A stretch of DNA of 38,951 nt. It comes from Geobacteraceae bacterium (GTDB taxonomy: Bacteria > Desulfobacterota > Desulfuromonadia > Geobacterales > Geobacteraceae). The translations under genes and the position numbers were made by a program. Of this stretch, positions 8,702 through 16,333 are shown piece by piece. Under the pieces are notes generated by a model, which made no database searches, was not told the origin of the DNA, and saw nothing but the letters and a program-made list of their open reading frames with translations. Position 1 is the first letter of the stretch. Every line of letters starts with the position of its first letter. The stretch lies in contig JANXYN010000128.1 in assembly GCA_025356035.1 (NCBI GenBank), positions 1 to 38,951 of the forward strand, read 5' to 3'.

Positions 8702-8725
8702 AGGGCAAACACGCGGTTTTGCCCT
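8702..8725. terminator. hairpin at the convergent gene ends (possible terminator)
   Basis: AGGGCAAA (8702-8709) pairs with TTTGCCCT (8718-8725). It lies between the phospholipase-like stop (8682) and the coaBC stop, which it overlaps. There is no T-run, so it may act only as an mRNA end-stabiliser. Confidence 0.4.
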
Positions 8726-9917
8726 ACCCCTTCTTCAACGCCACAATCCGGTCGAGGATCTGCTCGGCTAACTCATCTTTGGTCAGAAGCGGCAGCTCTT
8801 CGACGCTGCCGTCCCGGGCAAGGAGCTTGACGATATTGGTGTCCACGTTGAAGCCAGCCCCCGGCTGGCTCACATCGTTAGCCACCACCAGATCGAGATT
8901 TTTTTCGGTCAGCTTCTTGCGGGCATTCCGCACCAGATCGAATGTCTCCGCGGCAAACCCCACCAGGAACGCTCCCTGTTTCGCCTTCCCCAGCTCTTCC
9001 AGGATGTCCGGGTTTTTCACCAACTCCAGAATGAGTGGCTGGTCTGTTTTCTTCAGTTTTTCCGCTGCCCGGACTTTTGGCCGATAGTCGGCCACCGCCG
9101 CCGCCTTAATGACGATGGTGCTCGCCGCACTCCGAACCAGAACTGCCTGCCGCATCTCCTCTGCGCTTGTCACCTGAATGGTCTCCACCCCCCACGGCTC
9201 CTGCAGACAGGTGGGGCCGGAGATCAGGGTCACCCTGGCACCGCGGCGGCTGGCGGCCCGAGCTAAAGCATACCCCATCTTCCCTGACGAGTAGTTACTG
9301 ATATAGCGGATCGGATCAATCTCCTCCCGTGTGGGGCCGGCGGTCACCAGCAGCCGCTCCCCTGCCAGGTCCTTTCTCGCGAGGAGGGCCAGCGCCGCCT
9401 CGAAGATCAGCTGCGGGTCCTGCAGCTTTCCCTCACCTTCCCAGCCACAGGCAAGCATCCCCTGCACCGGATCAACAAAATGGAAGCCGTGCTGGCGGAG
9501 TCGCGTCTCGTTTTCCCGGTAAAGGGGGTTCTGGTACATATTGACATTCATCGCCGGCGCGATCAAGACCGGCGCCTTAGTGGCCATCACCGTCGTGGTG
9601 AGGAGGTCGTCGGCGAGCCCGTGAGCTAGTTTGCCGATCACATTGGCAGTGGCGGGAGCGATGATGAAGAGCTGCGCCCGATCAGCCAAGGCAATGTGGC
9701 CAATCTCCCGTTCAGCGATGAGGTTAAACAGCTCGCTGTGGACCGGGTTCATGGAGAGAGTCTGGAAGGTGAGCGGTGTTACGAACTCCATGGCCGCCTT
9801 GGTCATCAGCACATGGACGTTGGCGCCAGCCTTGGTGAGCAGGCGCAAAAGCTCCACCGCCTTGTAGGCGGCAATCCCGCCAGTAACGCCGAGGATAATC
9901 TCTTTACCTTTCAGCAT
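8724..9917 (-). CDS. coaBC: bifunctional phosphopantothenoylcysteine synthetase/decarboxylase
   Basis: 397 residues with the two fused enzymes of coenzyme A synthesis. The CoaC flavoprotein decarboxylase half (about 1-180) has GVTGGIAAYKA, catalytic His74 (GHIALAD), the PAMNVNMY substrate motif (121-128), and ACGWEGEG with the conserved Cys157. The CoaB CTP-dependent ligase half has LLVTAGPTREEIDPIRYISN, SSGKMGYALA and KNPDIL. It converts 4'-phosphopantothenate to phosphopantetheine in the cytoplasm. The longest ORF starts at 9980. The ATG at 9917 is chosen for its TGGAGG site and the family-typical MLKGKEIILGVTGG start. It is separated from the upstream hydrolase gene by the inverted-repeat element at 9945-10130. 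Confidence 0.95.
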   Translation of the reverse strand: MLKGKEIILGVTGGIAAYKAVELLRLLTKAGANVHVLMTKAAMEFVTPLTFQTLSMNPVHSELFNLIAEREIGHIALADRAQLFIIAPATANVIGKLAHGLADDLLTTTVMATKAPVLIAPAMNVNMYQNPLYRENETRLRQHGFHFVDPVQGMLACGWEGEGKLQDPQLIFEAALALLARKDLAGERLLVTAGPTREEIDPIRYISNYSSGKMGYALARAASRRGARVTLISGPTCLQEPWGVETIQVTSAEEMRQAVLVRSAASTIVIKAAAVADYRPKVRAAEKLKKTDQPLILELVKNPDILEELGKAKQGAFLVGFAAETFDLVRNARKKLTEKNLDLVVANDVSQPGAGFNVDTNIVKLLARDGSVEELPLLTKDELAEQILDRIVALKKG

Positions 9918-9944
9918 TCCAACCTCCAGAATTAACAATAAGCT

Positions 9945-10130
9945 TACCACGGAGACACGAAGGACACAGAGGAAAAGCAAAAACCACTAAACAAAATATT
10001 CAGGATAGACAGGATAAAAATCAAAATCTTTGTATATTTGGAAACACAACCACTTAATCTTGAATATCCTGAATATCCCTGTTAAATGAATTTGCCTGGC
10101 ATTTCTCGTGGACTCCGTGTCTCCGTGGTA
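9945..10130. repeat. nested inverted-repeat element (MITE- or REP-like)
   Basis: An intergenic element of about 186 bases built of two nested inverted repeats. The outer arms are at 9945-9974 and 10102-10130 and share TACCACGGAGACACG, with partial pairing continuing inward. The inner arms share ATATTCAGGATA (9996-10007 and 10065-10076). AAGCTT occurs just outside each end (9940-9945 and 10146-10151), which could be a target duplication or chance. There is no coding capacity. Similar accacggagacacgg strings recur between genes in Geobacter-like genomes as far as I remember, but copy number cannot be checked here. Confidence 0.7.
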
Positions 10131-10150
10131 TGGTAGTTAAGTAAGAAGCT

Positions 10151-10783
10151 TTAGCTTTCTTCGCCGAGTATATACGGGTTGGTGCGCCGTTCCCGGCCGA
10201 TGGTGGTCGAGGGGCCGTGGCCCGGGTGCACAACCGTCTCGTCCGGAAGGGACATGAGCCTGCTCCTGATCCCCTCCATGAGCGCCTCGTGGGAAGATCC
10301 GGGGAAGTCGGTCCGGCCAACCGAGGCGGCGAACAGGGTGTCACCGGTGATGACCATCCCTTCAGAGTAGAAGCAACAGCCGCCCGGCGTATGACCCGGC
10401 GTGTGAAGCACTTTTAGCGTCTCCGTGCCGAAAGATACCGGCTGCGCCTCATCGAGGAAGCCAGCAGGGGAAGGCGAATTTTCAGCCTTTGCCCCATACA
10501 TGGCAGCGGTATCGGCGGCACGGGAGAGGAAATGGACATCCCCTTCATGGATTAAGAGTTTGGCGTCGGTGGCCTCCAGCACCTCGCGGTTCCCCCCCAC
10601 ATGGTCGAAATGCCCATGGGTGTTCAGCACGTATTTTACCGCAAGCCCCAGTTTTGCAACCACTGCCAGGACTTTCGCCGCATCCGCACCGGGGTCGACC
10701 ACCACCGCATCCAGCGTTTCTTCACAGCCAAGAATATAACAATTGACCCCGAGCGGGCCGACCACCAAGGTTTCAAAGATCAT
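10151..10783 (-). CDS. metallo-beta-lactamase-fold hydrolase (glyoxalase II-like)
   Basis: 210 residues. The MBL signature THGHFDH (55-61) provides the first zinc ligands. GHTPGGCCFY, GDTLF and HPGHGPSTTIGRERRTNP supply the rest, in the order typical of YcbL/glyoxalase II-like hydrolases. It begins MIFETLVVGPLGVNCYILG, as this subgroup does. It may hydrolyse thioesters such as S-lactoylglutathione or another thiol adduct; the true substrate is unknown. The longest ORF begins at 10843. The ATG at 10783 has a GAGGAAAAC site and the family-like start. Upstream lies the YhaM-like gene in the same direction; downstream, across the inverted-repeat element, is coaBC. Confidence 0.9.
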   Translation of the reverse strand: MIFETLVVGPLGVNCYILGCEETLDAVVVDPGADAAKVLAVVAKLGLAVKYVLNTHGHFDHVGGNREVLEATDAKLLIHEGDVHFLSRAADTAAMYGAKAENSPSPAGFLDEAQPVSFGTETLKVLHTPGHTPGGCCFYSEGMVITGDTLFAASVGRTDFPGSSHEALMEGIRSRLMSLPDETVVHPGHGPSTTIGRERRTNPYILGEES

Positions 10784-10805
10784 GTTTTCCTCTTCGGCTA
10801 AATTG

Positions 10806-10858
10806 CATGGGCGAACGGCGTCCGCCCATGAATGAGGGCGCATGCCATGCGCCCCTAC
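10806..10858. repeat. two adjacent palindromes, the second repeated at 23022-23045
   Basis: First palindrome: CATGGGCG (10806-10813) pairs with CGCCCATG (10823-10830). The second, 10835-10858, contains GGGCGCATG-C-CATGCGCCC followed by CCTAC. These 24 bases are identical to 23022-23045. The position between two minus-strand genes and the perfect hairpins suggest a REP-like dispersed element. Confidence 0.72.
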
Positions 10859-10864
10859 AGATAT

Positions 10865-11971
10865 TTAGAACAAATCCAGGTTCTTTTCTTTCAACTCGGC
10901 AAAGGGGTTGTTGTTGAACGCCTTCCGCTCCTTAACCTCTTTTCCCTCCCTGGACGGTGGTGCCGGCGGGGGCGCCGGAGCAGTCTCAGCTGGCGAAGTT
11001 AACGGCTCCGCCTCTTCCCCCAGCCGGTTTTCCTTGTAATAGTAACGGTCATACAGCCTATGATAGGAGGTCCACGGCGAGTCGTTGTCCGGCTCTTTTC
11101 TGATGTGGGTCCTGATACCATTGATCTTTGAATCGAGGTCATCCAGATAGTTGAGGATGGTCGCCTCGACGGTCTTCGGCCGCTTGGGGGAACCGAATTC
11201 ATACTGACCGTGGTGGGAGAGGAGCATGTGCTTGAGGAGCATGGCAAGCTCCGGCGGGAACCCCTTGCACGAAGCAAGCTTTTCCTGCACCATCTCCACG
11301 CCGATGGTAATATGGCCAAGCAGCTTCCCCTCATCGGTATAATCAAAGGAGCGCAAATAGGTCATCTCCCTGACCTTCCCAACATCATGGAGCAGGGCAC
11401 CGGCTATGAGCAGATCACGGTTGAGCCCGGGATAGAGTGGCACGATCTGGTCCACGAGCTTGGCCACCGCCAGTGAGTGCTCCAGCAGCCCCCCCAGATA
11501 GACATGGTGCATCCCCTTGGCGGCCGGCGCAGTCTTGTAAAGTTCCAGCAAAGCCGGATCGTCAAAAAACTCCGCCAACAAGGCCCGCAGATGGGGATTG
11601 GTCAACGAAGCCAGCAAGCTTGACAATTCCGCCACCATTTCGTCGATCGCGCGTTGCGCCTCCGGCAGAAAATCGGCCAGCGCCACCTCCGCTTCCGGCA
11701 CCCGTTTGAGCTCGGTGACGATCAACTGCATCTTCCCCAGGTAGACACTGGCCTTGGAACGGACCGCTATGAAATCGTTTTTGTCGAACAGGGCGCCGAT
11801 CGTATCCACATTGTCCCAGACCTTGGCCTCCACCTCGCCAGTCTTGTCCATCAGACGCAACGTCAGGTAGGACTTGCCGTTCTTGGCCATGGCCGTGATC
11901 TTCTCTTTTACCAGAAACACCGCGTCCACCTGGTCACGGTCCTTGATGGCGCTGACAAACAATTTATCCAT
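10865..11971 (-). CDS. OB-fold/HD-domain nuclease (YhaM-like 3'-5' exoribonuclease)
   Basis: 368 residues. The N-terminal nucleic-acid-binding OB fold (about 15-90) contains YLTLRLMDKTGEVEAKVWDN. An HD phosphohydrolase domain follows, with His165 (LLEHSLAV), the HD pair His195-Asp196 (ALLHDVGKV), and LLSHHGQYEFGSP near 250-262. This domain order matches YhaM/CBF1-type 3'-5' exonucleases acting on RNA or DNA. The C-terminal tail (about 315-368) is Pro/Ala-rich and probably disordered. It ends FAELKEKNLDLF, an addition I do not know in Bacillus YhaM. The start ATG at 11971 has AAGGAG at eight bases. It is followed by the REP-like palindromes and the MBL hydrolase gene, and preceded by a flavoprotein gene 40 bases away. 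Confidence 0.88.
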   Translation of the reverse strand: MDKLFVSAIKDRDQVDAVFLVKEKITAMAKNGKSYLTLRLMDKTGEVEAKVWDNVDTIGALFDKNDFIAVRSKASVYLGKMQLIVTELKRVPEAEVALADFLPEAQRAIDEMVAELSSLLASLTNPHLRALLAEFFDDPALLELYKTAPAAKGMHHVYLGGLLEHSLAVAKLVDQIVPLYPGLNRDLLIAGALLHDVGKVREMTYLRSFDYTDEGKLLGHITIGVEMVQEKLASCKGFPPELAMLLKHMLLSHHGQYEFGSPKRPKTVEATILNYLDDLDSKINGIRTHIRKEPDNDSPWTSYHRLYDRYYYKENRLGEEAEPLTSPAETAPAPPPAPPSREGKEVKERKAFNNNPFAELKEKNLDLF

Positions 11972-12011
11972 GGCCTGCTCCTTTTTTTAAAACAGTAACG
12001 GGTAACCCCCA

Positions 12012-13598
12012 TCACTTGTCACACATCGTTAACGCAATAGCATCCGCCACCCGCACACCATCCAGTGCGGCGCTCATGATCCCCCCTGCATAGCCGGCCC
12101 CCTCGCCGACGGGATAGAGCCCGGTCAGGCTCACTGACTGAAGATCGCTACCACGCAAAATTCTTACCGGCGCCGAGGTTCTGGTCTCGGTCCCGATCAG
12201 AGTCGCCTCTGCGGTAATGAAGCCACGCATGCGCCGCTCAAAAGAGCGGATCCCCTCACGCAAGGTGTCCACCACATACGCCGGCAAGATTGAAGCCAGT
12301 TCTGCCTCACGGACCCCTGGCCGGTAGGTGGAGTTAGCCATGCCGCCCTCTTTACCGCTGAGAAAAGCCAACAGGTTCTGGGCTGGAGCCCGATAATCAC
12401 TTCCACCGGCCAGATAGGCAGTACTTTCCAGCCGCCGTTGAAACTCGATGCCGGCAAGCGGGTGGCTGCCGCCAAAGTCATCGCCACTGACACCCACCAC
12501 CAGGGCGCTATTGGCGTAAGGAGAATTGCGCAGATGATTGCTCATGCCGTTAGTAACCACCCCACCCTCTTCGGAGGCTGCTGCCACTACTACACCACCA
12601 GGACACATGCAGAATGAATAGGCAGATCGATGGGTCGTGGGATTGTTGTAGGTGAGCGCATAATCGGCAGGCGGTAACTGCGGATGAATATTTGTACCAA
12701 ACTGGATCTGACTGATCAGTTGCTGGGGGTGCTCCACACGCAAACCGACCGCAAAGGGCTTCTGCACCATCTGGACCTGCCGCCGCAACAGCATCGCGTA
12801 AGTATCACGGGCACTGTGCCCGGGTGCCAGCACCAGCAAATCACAGGGGCGCTCGTCCCGGTCATTGACCACTAAGCCGGTCAGCCGGTCGCCGCTGCAG
12901 GCAAGGTCACTCAGGCGCTGATTGAAACAGACCGCAAAGCCTTTTTGTTCAAGATGGTGCCGGATGGCAGCCACCACCCCCCGCAGCTGGTCGGTGCCGA
13001 TATGCGGCTTGGCGAGATACCTGATTTCCGCAGGTGCGCCGAACTGCGCCAGCTTCTCCAGAATATAGGTGATGTTAGGGTCCCGCAACCGGGTGGTCAG
13101 CTTGCCGTCGGAAAAGGTCCCTGCCCCCCCTTCGCCAAACTGGACATTGCTTTCAGGATCAAGCCTCCCCCCGCTCCAGAACGCCTGAACATCCCGCAGC
13201 CTCTCATCTACCGGCTTCCCTCGCTCCAGGATCGTGGCGGTAAGCCCATAGTCGGCCAGCCTGATGGCGGCAAACAGCCCAGCCGGGCCGGCTCCAACAA
13301 TGTATATTTTTTTATCACTGCGCAGGGCGGGGAATGACGGGGCTATCTCTGCCGCAACCACTGCCAGGTCAGGCTGGTCGCCATGTTTGGCCAGAAAGGA
13401 ACACTCATCTGCCGGGGCGAACTCGACGGTATAGATCACCTTGAGCTGCGATTTCTTGCGAGCATCGATCCCTTTGCGCACCACACGCCACCAGAGAATA
13501 TCCTCGTCCACTAGGGCAAAGCGCCGGAGCAGCAGCTCCTTGAGGTGCTCCTCACTCTCCCCGGGGGCAAGGGCGATGTTGCGTAACAGCAAAGGCAT
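12012..13598 (-). CDS. FAD-dependent dehydrogenase of the COG2509 type
   Basis: 528 residues. A small N-terminal domain of about 90 residues has the motif WWRVVRKGIDARKK. The FAD/NAD(P)-binding Rossmann motif VGAGPAGLFAA follows (about 101-111). Characteristic family stretches are NVQFGEGGAGTFSDGKL, the middle block AYSFCMCPGGVVVAA, and the C-terminal FAD-contact motif GLYPVGEGAGYAGGI. The family is widespread and thought to be an oxidoreductase, but I know of no established substrate. The ribosome site before ATG 13598 is weak. The gene starts eight bases after the stop of a receiver gene, so the two are probably translated from one mRNA, an unusual pairing. Confidence 0.87.
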   Translation of the reverse strand: MPLLLRNIALAPGESEEHLKELLLRRFALVDEDILWWRVVRKGIDARKKSQLKVIYTVEFAPADECSFLAKHGDQPDLAVVAAEIAPSFPALRSDKKIYIVGAGPAGLFAAIRLADYGLTATILERGKPVDERLRDVQAFWSGGRLDPESNVQFGEGGAGTFSDGKLTTRLRDPNITYILEKLAQFGAPAEIRYLAKPHIGTDQLRGVVAAIRHHLEQKGFAVCFNQRLSDLACSGDRLTGLVVNDRDERPCDLLVLAPGHSARDTYAMLLRRQVQMVQKPFAVGLRVEHPQQLISQIQFGTNIHPQLPPADYALTYNNPTTHRSAYSFCMCPGGVVVAAASEEGGVVTNGMSNHLRNSPYANSALVVGVSGDDFGGSHPLAGIEFQRRLESTAYLAGGSDYRAPAQNLLAFLSGKEGGMANSTYRPGVREAELASILPAYVVDTLREGIRSFERRMRGFITAEATLIGTETRTSAPVRILRGSDLQSVSLTGLYPVGEGAGYAGGIMSAALDGVRVADAIALTMCDK

Positions 13599-13606
13599 GG
13601 CGGAAC

Positions 13607-14002
13607 CTAACGGTTATATACTTTACGGTCCATCAGCTGCTCGACGATAATCACGATATCCAGGGGTTTGGTCGATTTCGGGATATGGAACCTGGCGCCC
13701 ATTTCCGGCTCCGGATGTTCATGGGGAGTTCCTTGAAACATGGAGGTCAACAGGATTATGATGGGGGCACGGTCACCGGCAACACGGGCAATCTCCAGAC
13801 AGGCACTGGTTCCACCCATGTTTGGCATGATCAGATCGGAAATGACCACCTCCGGGAGGTTTTCAGCATAAGCCTTGACCCCCTCCAGGCCATCTCTGGC
13901 GGTAAATACCGTAAAACCGTTATCGCCGAAGGCATCCGACAATACCTTGAGAAAGAAGGGGTCATCATCAATGAGCAGAATGTTTCTTGACAAGGATTTC
14001 AT
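13607..14002 (-). CDS. single-domain response regulator (receiver only)
   Basis: 131 residues forming one CheY-like receiver with no output domain. Acidic pocket IDDDP near 11-15, phospho-acceptor Asp56 (VISDLIMP), and a conserved Lys near the end in the stretch IPKSTKPLD. The beta4-alpha4 region is longer than usual (SMFQGTPHEHPEPEMG). The longest ORF begins at 14047. The ATG at 14002 has GAGG and directly precedes the receiver's first strand (MKSLSRNILLIDDD). It lies 80 bases downstream of the receiver-kinase gene and eight bases upstream of the flavoprotein gene. It is the natural candidate for the phosphate acceptor of that kinase. Confidence 0.88.
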   Translation of the reverse strand: MKSLSRNILLIDDDPFFLKVLSDAFGDNGFTVFTARDGLEGVKAYAENLPEVVISDLIMPNMGGTSACLEIARVAGDRAPIIILLTSMFQGTPHEHPEPEMGARFHIPKSTKPLDIVIIVEQLMDRKVYNR

Positions 14003-14082
14003 GAAAACCTCGAACCGTGAGCACAGATTGGCGCCATCATACCCCAATGCCCCGCAAAAGAAAATGAGAAACGGCTGCTTAT

Positions 14083-15264
14083 CTAACGGCCGACCAGTGG
14101 GAGACTAATGGTAAAGGTAGTCCCCGTCTCACGATCACTGTCCACCGCAATTTTACCATGATAGGTCTTTACAATGCGCAACACCACTGACAGACCGAGA
14201 CCGGTGCCATAGTCTTTGGTGGTAAAAAACGGGTCAAAGATTCTGGTCAGGTTTTCGCGGGGGATCCCCGTACCGTTGTCGGAAACGGTAATAGTGATCT
14301 CCTTTTCGTCATGATCGAGCTGGACCCGTAAAACGCCACCCTTCCGCATCTCCTGAATGGAATTGACAAAAAGATTGGTGAATATCTGCTCGATCTCCGT
14401 GGGGTCCGCCTGAATGGCCACCGGGATCCGCCGATAATCACACTCCACCAGGATCTCGTGCAATTGCAGCTGCGGCTGCAAAATCTCCAGGGTCGCCTCG
14501 ATCACCTGACTGATCAGTACCTCTTTAATTTCAAACCTTGGACGCTTGGAAGCGTCCAGCAGCTTGCGGATGATGCCGTCGATCCGGTCAACCTCCTTCA
14601 GGATCTTTTCAACGAATCCCTGGTGTTCAGGATCGGCCAAGCCACTCCTGATCAATTGAACAAACAGGGTGATAGAATTGAGCGGGTTTCTGATTTCATG
14701 GGCCATGCCTGCGGAGAGGTAACCCAAGGTTGCTAGCTTCTCCGTCTGCACAATCTCGGCCTGGGCTTTCTGCAGCTCATCGGTCTTATTCTGCACTCTG
14801 TTCTCTAACTCACAGTTCCAGGCCTCGATCCCAAGGAGGAGGGTCTCCCGCTCCCGCAGCAGCTCGCGGTTTTTCAGCTCCACGTGGCGGATCTTCAGGA
14901 CATTCTCGATCCGGTCGGCCAGGTTCTGGTTATTGAAAGGCTTCAGGATGTAATCTGAAGCGCCGGCCTTCATCAGTTCGACCGCGATCTCCTCGCTCCC
15001 CTTGCCCGTGAACATTATCACATAGCTGTCGGGGAAGCGCTGCCTGATCTCCTTTAACGCAGTAAGACCATCCATCTTCGGCAGCATGTAGTCAAGCAGT
15101 ACCAATTCCGGCGCCGACTGCTCCATCATGCGCAATCCCTCGATAGCGTCAAGGGCGACCTGGACCGTATAGCCTCGGTTGGTGAGGATTATCGAAGTCA
15201 GGTCAAGGATGACCTTCTCATCGTCGATGACCAGAATGCTTTGCTTCTGCTTGTTTATTGCCAT
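14083..15264 (-). CDS. soluble receiver-histidine kinase
   Basis: 393 residues without membrane segments. An N-terminal receiver carries Asp58 (LLDYMLPKMDG) and Lys108. A coiled-coil linker spans about 120-175. The HisKA domain has the phospho-accepting His189 (MAHEIRNPLNS). The ATPase domain has its N-box (NLFVNSIQEM), G1 (DNGTGIP) and G2 (GTGLGLSVV), and ends at TTFTISLPLVGR. The receiver-first arrangement means the kinase is probably controlled by phosphotransfer from another protein rather than by a membrane sensor. A promoter lies just upstream (15306-15334). The Shine-Dalgarno before the ATG at 15264 is weak. Confidence 0.93.
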   Translation of the reverse strand: MAINKQKQSILVIDDEKVILDLTSIILTNRGYTVQVALDAIEGLRMMEQSAPELVLLDYMLPKMDGLTALKEIRQRFPDSYVIMFTGKGSEEIAVELMKAGASDYILKPFNNQNLADRIENVLKIRHVELKNRELLRERETLLLGIEAWNCELENRVQNKTDELQKAQAEIVQTEKLATLGYLSAGMAHEIRNPLNSITLFVQLIRSGLADPEHQGFVEKILKEVDRIDGIIRKLLDASKRPRFEIKEVLISQVIEATLEILQPQLQLHEILVECDYRRIPVAIQADPTEIEQIFTNLFVNSIQEMRKGGVLRVQLDHDEKEITITVSDNGTGIPRENLTRIFDPFFTTKDYGTGLGLSVVLRIVKTYHGKIAVDSDRETGTTFTISLPLVGR

Positions 15265-15305
15265 TGACTTTGCCCGACAATTCCCAGGATATTAATGAGC
15301 TATTA

Positions 15306-15334
15306 AAGATACAACAACTGCTAACACGCTTCAA
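15306..15334 (-). promoter_or_regulatory. possible promoter for the kinase-receiver-flavoprotein genes
   Basis: On the minus strand TTGAAG (15329-15334) and TATCTT (15306-15311) are 17 bases apart, about 45 bases before the kinase start. It lies directly downstream of the terminator that closes the preceding operon. Confidence 0.45.
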
Positions 15335-15341
15335 GGATAAA

Positions 15342-15377
15342 AACAATAAGGGCAGCTATAGGCTGCCCTTATTGTTG
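15342..15377 (-). terminator. terminator closing the six-gene operon
   Basis: AACAATAAGGGCAGC pairs with GCTGCCCTTATTGTT around a four-base loop, and a T-rich run follows on the minus strand. It begins about 30 bases after the stop of the universal stress protein gene. Confidence 0.88.
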
Positions 15378-15407
15378 AAATATGTATCGCGCTGATCGGC
15401 TGCTTCG

Positions 15408-15863
15408 TTACTTGCCGGACTCAGGCGGCCGCACCGTCATTACCGGGCAGAGGGCTTTTCTAACCACCCGCTCAGCAGTGCTGCCGAACAGCAGATGGTC
15501 AATGCCGCTCCTGCCATGGGTGCCAAGCACCACCATTGCCACCTTCTCCTGATCGGCCTTTTTCAGGACCTCTTCATAGGGAATACCGGCGACGATGCAG
15601 CATTCATAGTTTTCAAACTCTTTGATCTTGGTCCGGCAAAATTTCTGCATCATCTTCTCCGCACCGCTGGCGATCTCCTGCTCAAGTTTCTCAAAAGAAA
15701 TATGCGGAACATAAAAGCCGCGCAAATCAACAGGCTCGTTTATGACATGCAGAACGATAAGTCTTGCATTAAATTTTTTGGCCAGAGTGAATGCATAATC
15801 AAAAGCATGTTCAGAGGTTGCAGAAAAATCAGTGGCAAATAAAATTTTATCAATCGTTTTCAT
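15408..15863 (-). CDS. universal stress protein (UspA family)
   Basis: 151 residues, one Usp domain. It begins MKTIDKILFATDFSATSEHA. The ATP-binding loop GTHGRSGIDHLLFGSTAERV near 120-140 fits the nucleotide-binding Usp subgroup (G-2x-G-9x-G-S/T). These cytoplasmic proteins are dimers induced by stress. The longest ORF starts at 15896. The ATG at 15863 has AAGGGGG and the family start. It is the last gene of the unit and starts 16 bases after the lone receiver gene ends, so the two are very likely co-expressed. Confidence 0.93.
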   Translation of the reverse strand: MKTIDKILFATDFSATSEHAFDYAFTLAKKFNARLIVLHVINEPVDLRGFYVPHISFEKLEQEIASGAEKMMQKFCRTKIKEFENYECCIVAGIPYEEVLKKADQEKVAMVVLGTHGRSGIDHLLFGSTAERVVRKALCPVMTVRPPESGK

Positions 15864-15879
15864 CACAGCCCCCTTGAAT

Positions 15880-16260
15880 TTAATGACTGGATTCATTGAA
15901 TATTTTATGCAGTATCGACTTCAGTTCTTCAATTTTTACCGGCTTGTTGATATATTCAAATGCCCCCAGATTCATCGCTTCAATATACGACTCAACCCCC
16001 CCATAGGCAGTGATCATAATAACATTGCTCTTGGGATAGCTCTTATTCAACTCCTTGAGAAACGTAATGCCATTCATGCCAGGCATGTTGATGTCAGTGA
16101 CAATCAGGTTCACCTCATTCTGGCGCAGATACGTAAGCGCCTCAAAACCGTTGGACACGCTGTCAACCAGGTAACCCTCCTGGGCAAGGAGTTTGGACAG
16201 GCCAATACGGGCGTTTTCCTCATCATCCACAACTAGTATCTTCTTCCCAGAATTTGTCAA
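15880..16260 (-). CDS. single-domain response regulator (receiver only)
   Basis: 126 residues, one receiver and nothing else: acidic pocket VVDDEE, phospho-acceptor Asp56 (VTDINMPGMNG), conserved Thr (MITAYG), and Lys in NKPVKIEEL. The start codon appears to be TTG at 16260 with GGGG six bases upstream; no in-frame ATG lies near. It sits 73 bases after the zinc-ribbon/GAF gene and 16 bases before the stress protein gene. Without an output domain it must act by protein contact or as a phosphate relay. Confidence 0.88.
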   Translation of the reverse strand: MTNSGKKILVVDDEENARIGLSKLLAQEGYLVDSVSNGFEALTYLRQNEVNLIVTDINMPGMNGITFLKELNKSYPKSNVIMITAYGGVESYIEAMNLGAFEYINKPVKIEELKSILHKIFNESSH

Positions 16261-16333
16261 TTTTGACCCCGGCAGCGTAAGATAATATTTTACACTATGA
16301 TTTTAACATGCAGACAATCACTGTCAAGCGGCG

